From positions 62,001-126,000 of the forward strand of contig JAURVB010014647.1 of assembly GCA_033002965.1 (NCBI GenBank): a stretch of DNA of 64,000 nucleotides, given 5' to 3'. Position numbers and translations under genes: made by a program. Positions within the stretch are counted from its first letter, which is position 1, and the number at the start of each line of letters is the position of its first letter. The notes under the pieces are model-generated. The model saw only the letters and a program-made list of their open reading frames with translations, had not been told where the DNA came from and did no database searches. The stretch is from Piper betle (Eukaryota > Streptophyta > Magnoliopsida > Piperales > Piperaceae). Below, one piece after another: positions 25,674-39,059 of the stretch.

Positions 25674-28547
25674 TCACCTAAAGTTGCAACACCGAGCTTT
25701 TCCTAACCGCAGTTTATCCCACAGACAAATCATCTGCCTGGGAGATTGATAGTGTGCTGTGAAGTAGTCGTCTAGGCAACCAGACTGGTAAAACCTTCCA
25801 TCATGGACATATTGAACTGGAGTTGTGCTGTTGAACCGCTCTACCCACATGCCCATGCTCACATCTTCCATCTTGAAAAGCTGCATTTTTCAATGTCAAA
25901 TCATCATCAATAACATCGTCCTTTGAATAACAAAAACGACAAGAAAGACGAGTCAAGTTGCATTTCTTGTACCCTGATAGTTTGCTTTTCGAATTCCGAT
26001 ACGACAAATTTAGCAATGTCGGACGACACAATGTAGCCTGGGCCGTTTGCATAGGGTGGATAATCTTCTTCAGGCCATTCCTGTGGAACAGAGAAGAATG
26101 AAATCGTTTGTCATAATTTAGATGGTAAAGAACTAATTCAGATCTAATAATATAGAATCCAAATCAAATTATAAAATTAGAGGGAGAAAACAAGAAACAG
26201 GAGAAAAAACTAAATATTGTACCTCATATGTTACAGCCCATTTTCCAAAGCGCAAGGGTTGGTGGTAGTAGTTTATATTTCCTATATAGAAGCTCTTCCC
26301 AGCTGGAATCTTCCTCGCTTCTGCAAGCACAGAATCCACTCTGACAAATGTGTCATCGTCACATTTCATTGTATACTTTGCAGATACAGCTCGAACCTGA
26401 GGATACATATATTCATATAAGTCAGCATAATGAATTTCCATTTGAAAATTAAAAATGAGCAATCGATCAGCATTTACCCCATATTCACATATAGCCACAG
26501 TTTTCAAGACCACAAGATCATAGCTATCCATGAAAGGAACTATAATAATATCACCAAAGAATTCTGCTTCTTTCTTCAGCTCCACGTTCACCTCCTTTCT
26601 TCCATGCTATTCAAAAGCAAGAAACCAAGAATCAATTATTTTAAACCAATGCACAAACACTGAAGAAGAAGAAGAGAGATTGAATACATGTAAGTGGAAA
26701 GTGAATTGGTACACACCAGTGCAACAAAAAACCGAGCGACCACATTTGAAGATTTGATGTGTTTCGATTGCATCCAAGACTTTCTCACAGCCATGCGCTC
26801 AGCAAAATGGTTTCCAGCTGATAGAATACCAATAAAGAGCTCCACTGGACCATCCGGAAGTGGTGGGGCCTTCCACATATGTGACATCTGAAGGTATCTT
26901 TGAGGGGCAAAACTTGGATGATTAGTAGGCAAAGAAGCAGCAAACATGGATTGGATCTCAAGATCACCAATCAGGGATAAGCCTGTTGCATCTTCAAGGG
27001 TAAATCCCTGCATTATAACAGATACTTGATCCGCATCTTCGGATGAAAGAAGACGAATATCAACTAGCAAATAATCACCGTGACAGGACTCACTGTGCGA
27101 TATGGGAAGGAGGTGATGTGCCGGCCATCAACACTGACGTGATATCCTTCTAAGCCAGCACTCAGAGTGAGAACAAACAACTTCTCCTCTGCAAAAGGGA
27201 ATGGCCAGTTCACAGAAACCTTCTTAGTCCGCCCTATAAGTCGATTCAACCACCATGATGACTTCGACGACTCCGAGTGATCATCGTCATCCCGAATCCA
27301 CTTCTCACATTTCATCTGTCCATCAACTGAAAAGACACCACATTTTACTTTAACTTGAATTGACAAGTGCTAATTTGCCTAAAACGATTCTTCAACCGAG
27401 ACATCAAAGATCAAAGACTCTTCGTTACACGCATTTGAGCATTTACCAACTCTTCCATAAGCCTTATCAAATTCAGTAGGAAACTAGTTCTATCCAACCC
27501 AAGATCATCCACAATAGTATAGAAAACAAGCAAAACGAAATATTTATAGAAATAATCCAGATATCCAAATATTGGCCAATTATCAGAACCACAATGCACT
27601 GATCGATCATTAGGCATGTTACAAACAGAAAGTCAGAACAATGGCATACCAGTTTCCTCGTCGGCCTTTGAAATCCACCCCTCACAGCGTTGTGGAGTCC
27701 CCCACTGCATCCTGTAGCAGGTGTTGAGCTCAATCACAGGCTTGCCACTCCAATCCCCCTTCAACCTCGGATTTAAGTGTAGAATCCTGGGCGGGTCCTC
27801 GCCATCCACCGTCTTCAACCCCTGCAACTCCATCCGAAACTGCGACACCATCGTCGACTGCAATCCATCCTTCAAAATCGAAATCTTGGGATCATGCTCC
27901 GTATGAGCTCGATACGGCTTCCCCACCAAAGTGATATGAGAGCCGAGAGTAAGCCCGCAAGGAAGCACCATCAACCTCCCCTTCTCTGTGAACTGCGCGC
28001 CGGACAAGGAGATGGAGTGCGGGCACGACTCCTCCGACCTCTTGCGAGTCGCCTTCTTCAACTCCACATCCTTCGCGGTGGCGCCCGACTCCAGATCAGC
28101 CCAGAACTTCGTCCCCACCTCCCAGGCCTCCTTCACCGCCTTCTCCATCCCGTCGCCGGCGCCGTCACGGCCGGCTCCGGCGGCGGAAAAATTCAAACTT
28201 GACACGATTGGGAAACCCCCTGCCGGCGAATGTGGCGACGGCTGGCCGGCGCTTCTCTCCGGTGCGGGGGACAGCACCTCCCCCGGACGGACGGGCGCCT
28301 CCTTCAACTCCCGGTCGCCCTTCGTCTCGAGCAGCACCCCTCTCGGCAGCGACTCGGCGACCAGCTTCTCCGACGCCCCGCCGTCGACGACGGCACCGCC
28401 ACCGCCACGGCCGGCGCCAGAGAAGACGAAGGGCAACTCGACCGTGACAAGAAGCAAGTAGACAACGCCGACGGCAAGGAGCGCCTGGAAGCTCCTACGC
28501 CGACTCAAAGCAAAAAATGCCTGCACCTTTCCCCCGCGTCTCCTCAT
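25674..28547 (-). CDS. GALT: GALT-type hydroxyproline O-galactosyltransferase (GT31 with galectin domain)
   Basis: There are seven exons on the minus strand: 28547-27650, 27326-27094, 27007-26717, 26606-26478, 26396-26223, 26080-25973 and 25880-25674. They give 679 residues, with all junctions GT-AG and in phase. The basic start [20 protein letters not shown] precedes a membrane anchor ([20 protein letters not shown]), so it is a Golgi type II protein. A variable stem follows. A galectin-type region (about residues 190-400) contains [18 protein letters not shown] and [20 protein letters not shown]. The GT31 domain contains [20 protein letters not shown], the metal-binding DDD in [12 protein letters not shown] (about residue 530), and [19 protein letters not shown]. 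Length and layout fit Arabidopsis GALT4/5/6, which add the first galactose to Hyp in arabinogalactan proteins. The exact orthologue is not resolved. Confidence 0.93.
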
Positions 28548-28940
28548 CCTCGGCAATCCTCCAGCAATCCTCAAACAACACTCACAAACTATAGATTCTT
28601 CAACACCAACAAAATCCTCAAACTACACCGCAAGCCCCACCTCCCAAACCTCCCAACTCCTTCCCACCAAGGTGAAATCAAAGATTGGATCTTTCTGGGC
28701 GCGGCGCAGAGGGAACGGGAGAAGACGAGGCCGGTATCGGGGAGGAGGTGGTGAGGAGAAGAAGTAGAATGGGTCGGGGGGAGGGTCGGATTCCAGAGAA
28801 ATCCTCCCCCTTTAGAGAGAGAGCAAGAGCCAGGAGATGGTTGATTGAAGGATGTGGCGATAAAAATGGACGGGGGAGAAGAAGACGACCCAGTTTGGGA
28901 AGGAGACAGGGCGGAGGACAGCCGGAGTTTTGTTAAATAC
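28548..28940 (-). promoter_or_regulatory. GALT leader and promoter-proximal region
   Basis: This is GC- and purine-rich sequence (read on the plus strand) upstream of the GALT ATG. It ends abruptly at AT-rich DNA near 28935. Earlier in-frame TTG codons are not used as starts because the membrane anchor context begins at the ATG at 28547. No core element was pinned down. Confidence 0.45.
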
Positions 28941-30319
28941 TAATCCTCCCTTTTATTTAATTAAATTAACTAATTCTTAAAAATATATTACTTATTGTTT
29001 CAATTTATTATTATTTATTACTTAAGTACTCCTTGGCGTTTTAATGTCGACCTGGTTTAATTAAGGTTCAAATTTTCATTTTTCGCATTTTTTTTCATAT
29101 TACTCACTCAACTATCTAAATTCTACTGTACATTATTTAATGCCCTAATATGTTATTTTTATATATTTTTTCAATAATTTTTTTCTTAAATCATCTAATT
29201 CACCCATTGCATTATAAAATTTTTGTGGGTTTTTAATACGAGGTTAATTGGAAAATATTTAGTTTTTTTCGTTCGATTATTCACTACATCGCTAATTAAT
29301 TAATTAATTGTAAATTTATCTTTCTGTTAATATTAGTGTACGTGATCAATGTTGAGGCATGCTCTCATAATTCTATTGTTGATTTTTAATAAAATGTTAA
29401 GTTTAATTAATCATTTTATTTAAAACTTTCAAATAACAAATTTGATAAAGGGGTGGACTAATTTTAAAATGAACGCTCTAATAAATTGAAATTCAATTAA
29501 ACCGGAAGTAAATGATGCCTTCTCTAAAATAAAAAAATTACACAAGACCAACAAAATTTATGTTTTTTAACTAAACAGGTAACGCTGAAAATAAAAGTGC
29601 TTCAGATATTTCAATTCTTTTAAAATGTAAAATCGGTTGTTTCTTAACTTGTTTTCTCTGAAAAAAATTAATACTTTTTTACACGAAGAAATTAACTCAG
29701 TCTTATAATAAAAAATTTTAAAAAATTTGTGCTTCAAAATAAGACCGTCACCGGAGCAAGTGCGTCCCGGAGGGCTTATGAAGTGCCGGCATGGTGGGTT
29801 GACTCTTTCACCCTTCAACGCGTGTTAGTAATACCTTGTCCTAAGGAATGACTCATCGAAGTGGAGCTGAGTTGGTCAATAATTACAGTAAAACAAACAA
29901 ACTCAGATTTTCACTGGTTAATTCTTGTTGTTTTTTTTTAAATGTGGTTAATTCTTTTGTTGAACTCATCGAAGCAGAAATAAATCACAAAATTATTAGT
30001 AACTATACATTGTCTAATTAGATAGAATTTAGTGTAAGTTGCACTAACTCAGTGCACGTATAAAATATTGAGGAATAAAAGGTGCATAAAATTAAAATAT
30101 AAAAAATTAGGCAATCCACGAAGTGAGAGTTGCGACATGCAAGATGGCTAAGAAAGAAATCGCTCACTCGCACGTTGCATTATTTACGAAATGTATACCA
30201 ATTATGATTACATCGTTTATCCATTTATTTATTATAAGGACAAAAAATAAATGGATAAAGTTTGTAGTTCGAAAAATACAATATTAGACAACTCATTATT
30301 TTCGATTGGTTAAATAATT

Positions 30320-30450
30320 ATAGTCGAATTTAACTTTCATGGGCCATTTGAAAATGATATTGGTCAAGTCAAAAAGAAAAAAGAGAGGAAAGATTTAACT
30401 TGCATGGGCCATTTGCAAATGATATTGGTGAAGTCAAAAATAAAAATAAA
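30320..30450. repeat. Tandem duplication, two units of about 65 bp
   Basis: 'catgggccatttgaaaatga' plus 'tattggtcaagtcaaaaa' is repeated as 'catgggccatttgcaaatga' plus 'tattggtgaagtcaaaaa'. Confidence 0.88.
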
Positions 30451-32768
30451 AAATAAAAAAAGAAGAAGTTAATGTACCTGAACTAGGCTAATTTTCGTTT
30501 GGATTTTTTTTTACAAAACAATTTTGGTTTGGATGTGATCCTACGGCACTCTTCCTTCCATCCAAATGGATGCCGCAAAGCATGGTATAAATAAATCAAT
30601 TACTATAAGCGAAAACTCCAGTTGTGCCACATGTTTACATACTAATTCATACAATATATTGATAAACAATTTAAATATCTCTTTTGTTTTATAAATATAC
30701 ATATTACGAGCGTGATGATACTTACAAGGGAATAGTTAATGTCTTGTTCCATGAGTCAATTAATTTTAAAACGATTTTAACAATATAAATCTATATATAT
30801 ATATATCATAATTAAAAAAATTTTACTCCAAAATTGTTCGAGTCAATTTCACTCCTTAACTTATTAAGTTAAAATTTGTGAACGATTTCATGCTAAATGA
30901 TTTTATAATTAATTTTTTGAATTAAGTCATAAAAGTTATAATAATATATTATTTTTTATAAATTAATTAAATTAATATTTTTAAGCAATATAGATCATAT
31001 TTTTATAAATTTTAAATGTCAAAAAAATAATATGTACTAATTTCATATAATAATATATTTATATAATTAAAATTTTAATAACAGGCAGAGTCAAATTTTA
31101 ATTTTGAATTTTTAAACTATAATATATATTTAACGAGATAAATAATGTTATTGACCTCACGAGTGACGATGAACTGTGTAGCAACTATGTGATTTTTCTT
31201 CATTGTCTCTCCAAATGATTGTCAAGGTATCTCATATGTTAACATTCACCTTTAATAGTCGCTGACTCGCTACCTGTCTGGGTTGACTCATTAAAAGCTG
31301 ATTAAAAATAAGGAGACCGAATGAGGGTTTCATCTCCTAGCAAAGCAAAGAGCTGTTCTTCTTCTCAATTATGGCTGCTTGTGTTTTCATTCCTTGAAAG
31401 AAGTTAATCATATTAATTTTTGAGAGAAATTTTTTTTTAATGAGAGAGAAACAATTTTTCCCAAGAGAAATAATTTGAAAAGTGGAGTTGTCTTCGAGTC
31501 AATTTAGAGTCAATTAAATTTAATTTTTATGATGTGAATAAAAAATTATATAAAATTAATATATATTATTCTTTTGGTACTTAAAATTAATAAATACATG
31601 ATTTATATAATTCAAAAATATTAATAAAATATCCTATTTTGATAACTTTTAAAACATAATTAGGAAGGTCGATTACTCAATTAGTTAATATTAAGTTATC
31701 CGTGGAGTTGGCTTAACAAACCACGAAGTTGAGTGTAACTCAAAAGAGCTTCTGGATTTAATTTTTTTAAAATTATGTTTGAAAGTTGAATAATTAGGAT
31801 TGCAATTTTAATCAATGGTCGATTAACTATGTTTATGGTCAAGTTAAAAATGATCTAAAAACCCACAATTTATTTTAATTGTTGTATCACTTTTATATTT
31901 ACTTTCCATATATAAGAATAACAAAGGTATTATCTACAAAGAGAAAATAATATCCAATTCATAATTTTCTTTTTGAATATGTCATCGATTGTTCTGTTGA
32001 TTTTGACAATTCAAATTATGTAAAAATTGCTTCTAAAAGTTATTCCATAGTATATAGGATTGACGAGGATATATAGCTGGGCATGTACATCTTTCTTTTG
32101 TCCAACTTAATTATCACTAATAAATTAATAATGCACGTATTCTTCATACCAACATGAAAATAATTATGCTAGTTTAATTGATTCAAAATGAGCCATAAAA
32201 TTGTTCTTAAACTAGTTTAAACTTTAAACTTTAAATCGGCCCAATTCAAAAGAAAACTAATGTACATAATTACTAATTCCAATTTTCACAAACATACATG
32301 ACTACCACTGTAGGAAACTCTAGTGCATGCATGGCCGTTTCAGACAAGGTGCCAATATTGACGTTGAACGAGGGGTGAAGATAATCCAATACCCAATAAG
32401 GGCTCTGGCATTTAGCTGATAGTAAACATAGTATGAACTATGAAGGACACGGCAAACCAACATTTTTTATGCAATGTATAAGTTATAAACAAACTCACGA
32501 GTACCAATCAAACTAATTTATCAAATCCTTTCGAGATCGGGCTGTCAATTGTTTGGCAACAACAAGGAGGGGCCTCATAGAAAAACAAGGAGGAATCTAT
32601 GGTGGAATTCTTTTTTCTGGGATGGAGAGTGGAAAGGCTTTGATACCTCAAAATTGGATATGGATTCCCTGTGCGGCAGGCCAGCGGGAATAATAACGGG
32701 GAAGAGTGAATGCATGTGCTGTGCTATATTGGGGCACCCACCGTCGCCTGTAAGCTCCAATCAAAGTT

Positions 32769-32769
<1 letters not shown>

Positions 32770-32805
<36 letters not shown>
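32770..32805. repeat. (TA)n microsatellite
   Basis: This is a simple dinucleotide run of about 17 units. Confidence 0.92.
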
Positions 32806-32807
<2 letters not shown>

Positions 32808-32999
32808 TGCAGGTATAATATTTTATCAAATATTGAACTCTTGCCTTCCCTGCTTGTTTTTTGTCTGTGTTTTCCCCTCCTCTATTGCCCATGTCCCAAA
32901 AGTACAAAAAATAGTGCTAACGACTTGCTTATGTTTTCCCCTCATCTATTCTATTATAACTAGCCCGTTTATGTTTTGAGGGACCTTATATTTTGGTGT

Positions 33000-34300
33000 A
33001 AGCCTTTTCAGGGTAGATAAGAAGAGGGTGGGAGTGGTGACACTTGCTGTATATCAAACCGGAGAAAGTGTGAAGATTGTTTTTGATGTGAAGAGAAAGA
33101 TTAGATGATTGAATTCTATTTTGGATTATTGATGCATTGTTCTATCACATTCAAACCGATGGCTTCAAGGTTTCTCCTTTATATTATTTTAATCTTCCAA
33201 TTTGTAGTAGATCTTTGATTTACACGCTTGGGATTGTTTTTCTCATTGTTGTAATCATGTATGATTATATCATTAGTTTATAATCATAGTGGATTAAAGG
33301 TTGTCCACCATAGTGGTATTTTTCTTCATTATTATTGGTGTTTTTTTCCTTATGGTTATTTACTTGTGATTATGTTTGTGGATTATCCTTGTTAAATCAA
33401 ATGACTTTGGGAAATTGATGATCTGCGATTTTTTTAGTGTTTAAAGTATTCTGTTGTGTGTGCACTCTAAGTGTTTGTGGTAATTCCCCAACAAGTAATA
33501 TTAGAGCTTTATAGTTTTTGATTGATTTGCTTGATTCAATGTTTGATTTTGTTGATTTGACGTAGTTTAAACAAGATGTCGAGGATCGCTGAGTTCAAAA
33601 AATTTAAATTTGTTAGAAAGCATTTTGTTATGTGGAAGGTGAAAATTCATGTCATTTTGGTGAAAAAATGGATGCGTCATTGCTTTGATGGAGGACCAAA
33701 AACCACAAGGGATAATAGATACACATTTTATGGAGAAGGATGAGTTTGCTATAACTGATATTCTTTTGGCGTTGGAGAGTAAAATATTGTTAAGTGTACA
33801 AACAGTTGATACCACCTCTAAGGATCCAAAGGAGAATCTTAACCAGATTTATAAGAATAAGTCTTTTGTGAGCAAGATATATCTCCGGTGGCAATTATTT
33901 AATTTCAAGATGAAGGACAAGATACCAATTCATGGTCATTTGATGTATTTAATGCGTTAGTGAATGAGTTGTTATGAACAGGCATGGAGATATATGAGGA
34001 AGAGCAAGCAATCATAATTCTTTGTTTAATGTCGGATTCGTGGGATAATTTAATCATAAGCTTAAATCATGTTACAAAGTTTGACGTAGACTCGATGACC
34101 ACATTTTTTGTATCTGAGGAGATGAGGAGGAGGTCTTTGGAATCATTATCTTCAACTCTTAGTTCGTCAGCATTGGTGTCAGCAGAAGGAAGATGTAGAT
34201 CATGAAGCAATAGCCTTTTTAAAAGGGAGAAAAGTAGAGGCAAGTCTAAGACAATCATAAAAAAATATGATGAAATATGTTTTTCTTCCACAAGTTAATT
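33000..34300 (+). mobile_element. Degenerate 5' part of a Copia-type retrotransposon
   Basis: A gag relic (33576-34290) follows an LTR-like leader that ends 'ttccccaaca' near 33492. Next comes 'agtaatattagagct', a mutated version of the tRNA-Met binding site TGGTATCAGAGC. 'gtggattaaaggttgtccac' near 33291 resembles Copia leader text. The left LTR boundary is not resolved. No protease, integrase or reverse transcriptase follows: homology stops near 34300, so the element is truncated. Confidence 0.65.
33576..34290 (+). pseudogene. Copia gag (UBN2-type) pseudogene
   Basis: The forward frames together show a Copia gag polyprotein start: MSRIAEFKKF, HFVMWKVKI, then after a shift EKDEFAITDILLALESKILL, FVSKIYLRWQLFNFKMKD, and after another shift MEIYEEEQAIIILCLMSDSW plus DNLIISLNHVTKFDVDSM. 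The LLxSLPxSWD-like block and the W near the start are typical of the gag capsid region. At least two frame changes and stops are present, and no zinc knuckle is visible. It is non-functional. Confidence 0.85.
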
Positions 34301-34484
34301 ATCCATTCATCTCATATCAAAGTGGATTAACTCAAGTATGCAATAAACTCTCATGACATTCTAATTGTTTAAATAATTCTGGGTTATTTTACCTACATAA
34401 ATTTCTCTATCTAAATAATCTCATATCATGTTTAGGCACTAAGCCAAGATTTAACATCCTCTTGTAAAAATTAATACATCCCCG

Positions 34485-35723
34485 CTTACTAATCCAAAGT
34501 CCACTTTGACTAGCATGCGCCCACTCGTGTAGTACGCTTGTCAGTTTTTCCTTATCTCACATCTCAATGAGAAAATTTGAGAAAATCATATATAGGCCTA
34601 AGAAATGATTTATATAATATGCCAGAAAGTAATTTGTAGTGGATTTTGTTTTCAAAATCAGATTTGAAGGATCTCATCCTCAAGGGATATTAATCACGAA
34701 GTAAAATACGTTCAAATGGTCTGTGTTAAGTGGAGTCTAATAAAATAACCACTTAACATGTATTGTGATCTTGAAATTAAATCAATAATAGACTGTAACA
34801 ATAAAAACTGGGAAAAGTTCTAATAGAGCTGTGGTCTAAACTCTAAGCATGAGGTCTCATCTATGACGAGCTCGGACTCCGAAACTTACATCAAAACCCA
34901 TTGCTAGGTAAGATACTAACATCTCTATAACATGCATACTCATTGTGTGTGCTCATATCATCAATATATCTTAATAAAAAATAATGTTAAATAAACATAT
35001 AACTAAACATCTAGCACACAAATCGAGACAGAATAAAAAATAAGTAATAAAAAATAATAAATAAATAAATAAATACATTCATAAATAAATAGATATATAA
35101 CAAATACATGAAAATAATTATACTCTAATCATAAAGTAATAATATAATTATGCTATTTAAATATATGGCCAAACACTAGTAAATATCACATATACTTGTA
35201 TTAATAAACATATAAACAATTAAATAATGAAATACATAATCATTTTATAAATAAATAAATAATTATTTAATTTTAATTAATCACAAATATGAATAATATT
35301 ATAGTTATCCAATACGAAATATGTACTAAAATACAAATAACATAATACACATACACACATCAAAAAGATAGATAAATAAATAAATAAGATTTAGTAAACA
35401 TAAATAAGATTAATATATATATATATATATATATCAATAATAATAATAAACAATCACATACGCATTCATCATATACGACAAACATATAAATAAAAAGAAA
35501 CCAACAATAATAAATAAATACATAAATAAAAAACACTTATAATATTAAAATATGCTAAATAATGCGAATATACATCTAAACTAATATAAGGGTTCTCGAA
35601 TTACCGAAATGGGTCGAAAAATAGCCGGAAACAAGTTGAAAATGTCTAAAAATGAGGAACCTAGTCAACCCAGGCAAGTCAACTAATTCAACCCAAGTCG
35701 GCTCAGCCAAGTCAAGCAATAGT
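34485..35723. repeat. Long-LTR-like repeat family, copy 2 (left part, interrupted)
   Basis: It matches copy 3 in the same orientation: 'actaatccaaagtccacttt', 'ggatctcatcctcaagggat', 'aaataaccacttaacatgta', then AT-rich 'aaataaataa' DNA and 'caggcaagtcaactaattca'. It is interrupted at 35723 by copy 3. Its continuation appears to resume after 38804 for a short distance (aligning to 'caataatgttgggtc' in the reverse complement of copy 1b). The left end is missing. Confidence 0.7.
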
Positions 35724-38700
35724 TGTAACACCCTAATCCGGTTTACTATTAACCCAAACCAGAACTATTACAAAGGATCGAACTACTCGTAAACCGATTA
35801 AGTTGGCTGACCCAAAACCTAAACGGCTACGACATAACCCTCTCGACGTCTCAAGATGGAGCACGCCGCTAATGCGCAAACAATATATGAATGAGATGCA
35901 AAACCCTAACAGGATACTACGTGAATGTCATGATAATCACCGCACACCAAAATAATTAAAACAGCAATAAAATTCATAAAATCTAGAATAAAACGGACAG
36001 AGCCTCCCCTAAAAGTGCAATAAGGGGATGACCTGTTAAAATACGGCACAATATAGTATATATATATAAAACAACAATTTATATCACACTAGACTTCAAA
36101 TCAACTACACATATCGTAATTGGCATCTAGCCCACCTGCAATTTCATACTCAGCTCATTTGGTTTCTTTTCATTTCAGCATAGCACATCATTAGAGCTTT
36201 TCTCAAACATTTCCACACATTTCTAAAGCATGGCATACAAGCCTCACAAACACATGCATAAATACTAATATGTAAATCTACTACAAAAGCCAATCACATC
36301 ACATCTTACGCAAAAGTCGGCGCGGTACCAGGTATGTGTGTGCAATGCAAGCGCTACTCCTTCGTCGAGGCCGGCATACACCAATCATCATCCTCACCTA
36401 CATATAGTAGAAAAACGTCAGCAACGGGTGTCACTGGTCCGGAAATAACTAATATCAAACTGGAACATGAGAGCAAACTCTCATGGAAAGCAAACCATCA
36501 TATATATCTTCCTCAAGAACTCTCATAAGGGCAACTACAGAGGAGCCGTCGAGCAGCTGACTCAACAGCATCCCGATCTATCTGGTACTGTGCCGCTCAC
36601 GACACTTCTTTTTCAGTACTTCACGTAAAACTTTTATCCTAAGCCCTCTCCGAACCTCCATATTACTCCTGGCCTTGAGCACGTAGACCGAGCACTCTCA
36701 GGCAGTCGCCTTTAGTACCCTTTGAACCACAAGTCCGGACATGCGCTGTACTAAACAGTACCCGTAAACCTCCACGTCCTCCGGGTGTGAGGAACTCAAA
36801 CGCGGAGTTGTCAGGATCCCTCGGGAATGGAACAGTCCGCTGGCACTAATCCAGAGCCCGCTTTGACTGGCACGACATCCGCTCATGGTACGTGCAGTCG
36901 ACTCATCTTCTCTTGTCTCACTGAAAACTCGATAAAACTATTTATAGGGCTGGGTCGGGATTTATTATAATAGGCCCGAAGGCAACTTGAGGTGGATCTT
37001 ATTTTCGAAAACAAACTCGAGGGATCTCATCCTCGAGGGTTATTAATTCCGAAAACCATCGACCAGGTGACCCGTGTTAGGTGGGGTCCAATAAATCATC
37101 CACCTGACACGTCCTACGATCAATAAATCAAATCACCGATAGAATAGAGCGATAAAACCTGAGAAGCGTGTCCTAACGGACCTGTCAGAAGCTCCAAGCG
37201 CAGTCTCGTGCCTAGACGGCGAGCTCCTGCAACGAACCTACATGAACATAACTATTTACTAACGCCCATACATATATGATGCACACCTATATAACTAATA
37301 TATCCACATGCATACAATCATCTAATCAACCATGATAATCATCTCGACAATTACCCTACGTCTCTAATTGTCAAGCAAGTTAATAATTTTATCATTTCAT
37401 ATGTTACTTATTACCTAGCACTTTTAATTCCAATTTCAAAGCATACCTATTCTAATTAGGTGACAATGGTTTAATCAATTTAATCTGTTTAACTTAATGC
37501 TAGCATGCAAAACCTAATTCATACAAATTCATAAATTAACTAGTTAACAAGCATTTAATTAACTATTCAATGGTTTACTAACAATTTCATTAGTAAGCAT
37601 TCACATCATACAACACAATTTACGCTAATCATCACATGTTTATCATAATCACGATTAATTAAACTAAAATCATGAAGTTAATACAATTAATTCTAATATG
37701 CTACCATGACCACAACATGTATGTAATAATTCTAAAAAAAGAAGGAAGAACCACCTCGCGATCGGCGCTGAAATCGGTGCCGACGGACGAAGGCGGTGAA
37801 GGCGAGTCGGCGGTTTTCCGGCGACTGTGCCGGCGGTTTTCCGGCAGCTCCGGTGGTTTTCCGGTGACTGCTCCGGCGAGGCAATCGGAGGTAGGGGTTA
37901 GCACCGTCTCGGTGAGCTGAACCCAATGGTGGTGACGACGAGGGCAGCCGCGGCGGCGATGGCCACCAACGGCGGCGTCGAGTGCGGTCGGGGCGGTCGG
38001 CCGCTCCGATCAGACCCACGGCCGACCTCGACGGCGGCGCTAAGCAGGGGGAAAGGTAGGGGAGGTCGAGGGGAGAAGCTCCGACGTCATGGCGGCGGCG
38101 GTCCGGCGCAGACGGCGGCGGAATCGCGTCGGGAACGGCGGGAAATCGAGGGCGATTTCCGGCGTTGCGACGGCCGGACGGTGGCCGGGCGTGGTCGAGG
38201 CGGCAAGGCGACGACACGACCGGGCTGGGCGGCGTCGATCGGCGGCGGTCTGGCGTCGGTGGCGGTGGCAAAATCCCAAGGGCGGCGGCGGTGGTGAAAA
38301 GTGTCGGGGTTTGGGGAGGAAGATGAGGAGTATAGGGCGATGGCAAAGTTGTAAATAAGACTTGACTCGACACGGGCTCGAGTCAAGAATGATAACGGAC
38401 TCGGAATAAATCCCAGAAAAATCTAGAAAAATTGGGAAAAATCCCATAAAATCAAACAAAATATCACAACATCCAAATGACATGTCGTATAACTAATAAC
38501 CCACCCGAATACCATCTAACGCGTCCTAATGCGTTATTCGGCCTAAACTAATTCTACGGCCACAACATAAAAATAAAATAAAATCATCAACTGTATACTC
38601 TCATATCTACTGATAACTCAGTCTGCTGATGCGTATCTGACGCTATCATCGATACTTGGGTATACATAAACCCTCATAGCACGTGCGCACGGTCGGCCTC

Positions 38701-38799
38701 GGCCCCGCACACGTGTTCTGAAAGCTGAACCGACTCAAACTACGGTCAAACCGACCGGCTAACGACTATAAAACCCTGACTCGAGTCGCGGGTTTTACA
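35724..38799. mobile_element. Intact long-LTR-like element (possible solo LTR), copy 3, nested in copy 2
   Basis: This is a 3,076-bp unit with ends TGTAACACCCTAATCCGG...CGAGTCGCGGGTTTTACA, i.e. TG...CA termini. The flanks are ATAGT (35719-35723) and TTAGT (38800-38804), a 5-bp target-site duplication with one mismatch. No gag-pol ORF is present. A GC-rich block of CGG-type sequence (37760-38300) makes several overlapping Arg/Pro-rich ORFs that I reject as genes. 'TGTAACACCC' starts are common in Ty3 LTRs, so a solo LTR is my best reading. Transcription direction is not established. Three other partial copies lie in this window. Confidence 0.7.
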
Positions 38800-38804
38800 T
38801 TAGT

Positions 38805-39059
38805 GGCTAGGCTGGACTCGGTTGCTGGGCCAGGTATCTAGCGCATACATGGCTCGAGCATGACTACGGTTACAAACTCAAATAACATTATTGCTCTGGA
38901 ATTAATGGAAATATTGTGCAAAAATAATCCAAAAAATGATGGAGTTCGTAAACTTGTTATCTCCACTGCAAGTAGCCATACGGAGGACCTTTTTCTTCTC
39001 GAGCTCCCACTCTCTATGAACAAGCCATGTCGACTTGCGAGTATTTTATATTCTATTTA
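38805..39059. other. Unassigned sequence after the nested repeat
   Basis: About 50 bp may be the continuation of copy 2. A 66-codon plus-strand ORF at 38860-39060 (MTTVTNSNNIIALELMEIL...) has no family I recognise and no splice context. Confidence 0.4.

Larger units (their letters stand above)
28941..32990. other. AT-rich intergenic DNA
   Basis: No gene is recognised in about 4 kb. It contains a small tandem duplication at 30320-30450, and a (TA)n run at 32770-32805 where an unplaced 70-codon ORF ends. Much is likely decayed repeat. Confidence 0.55.

Noticed and set aside
27894..28754. Plus-strand ORFs of 80-174 codons opposite GALT exon 1
   Set aside because: They are antisense shadows of GC-rich coding sequence with no family signal.
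32549..32818. ORF reading LFGNNKEGPHRKTRRNLWWN and onward into a (TA)n run
   Set aside because: The first 70 codons look protein-like, but I could not place them in a family. There is no ATG, no splice context and no continuing exon, so I did not call a gene.
37672..38483. A 213-codon minus-strand ORF and several others
   Set aside because: They lie in the GC-rich core of the long-LTR-like repeat, overlap each other on both strands and resemble the low-complexity readings in the other copies.
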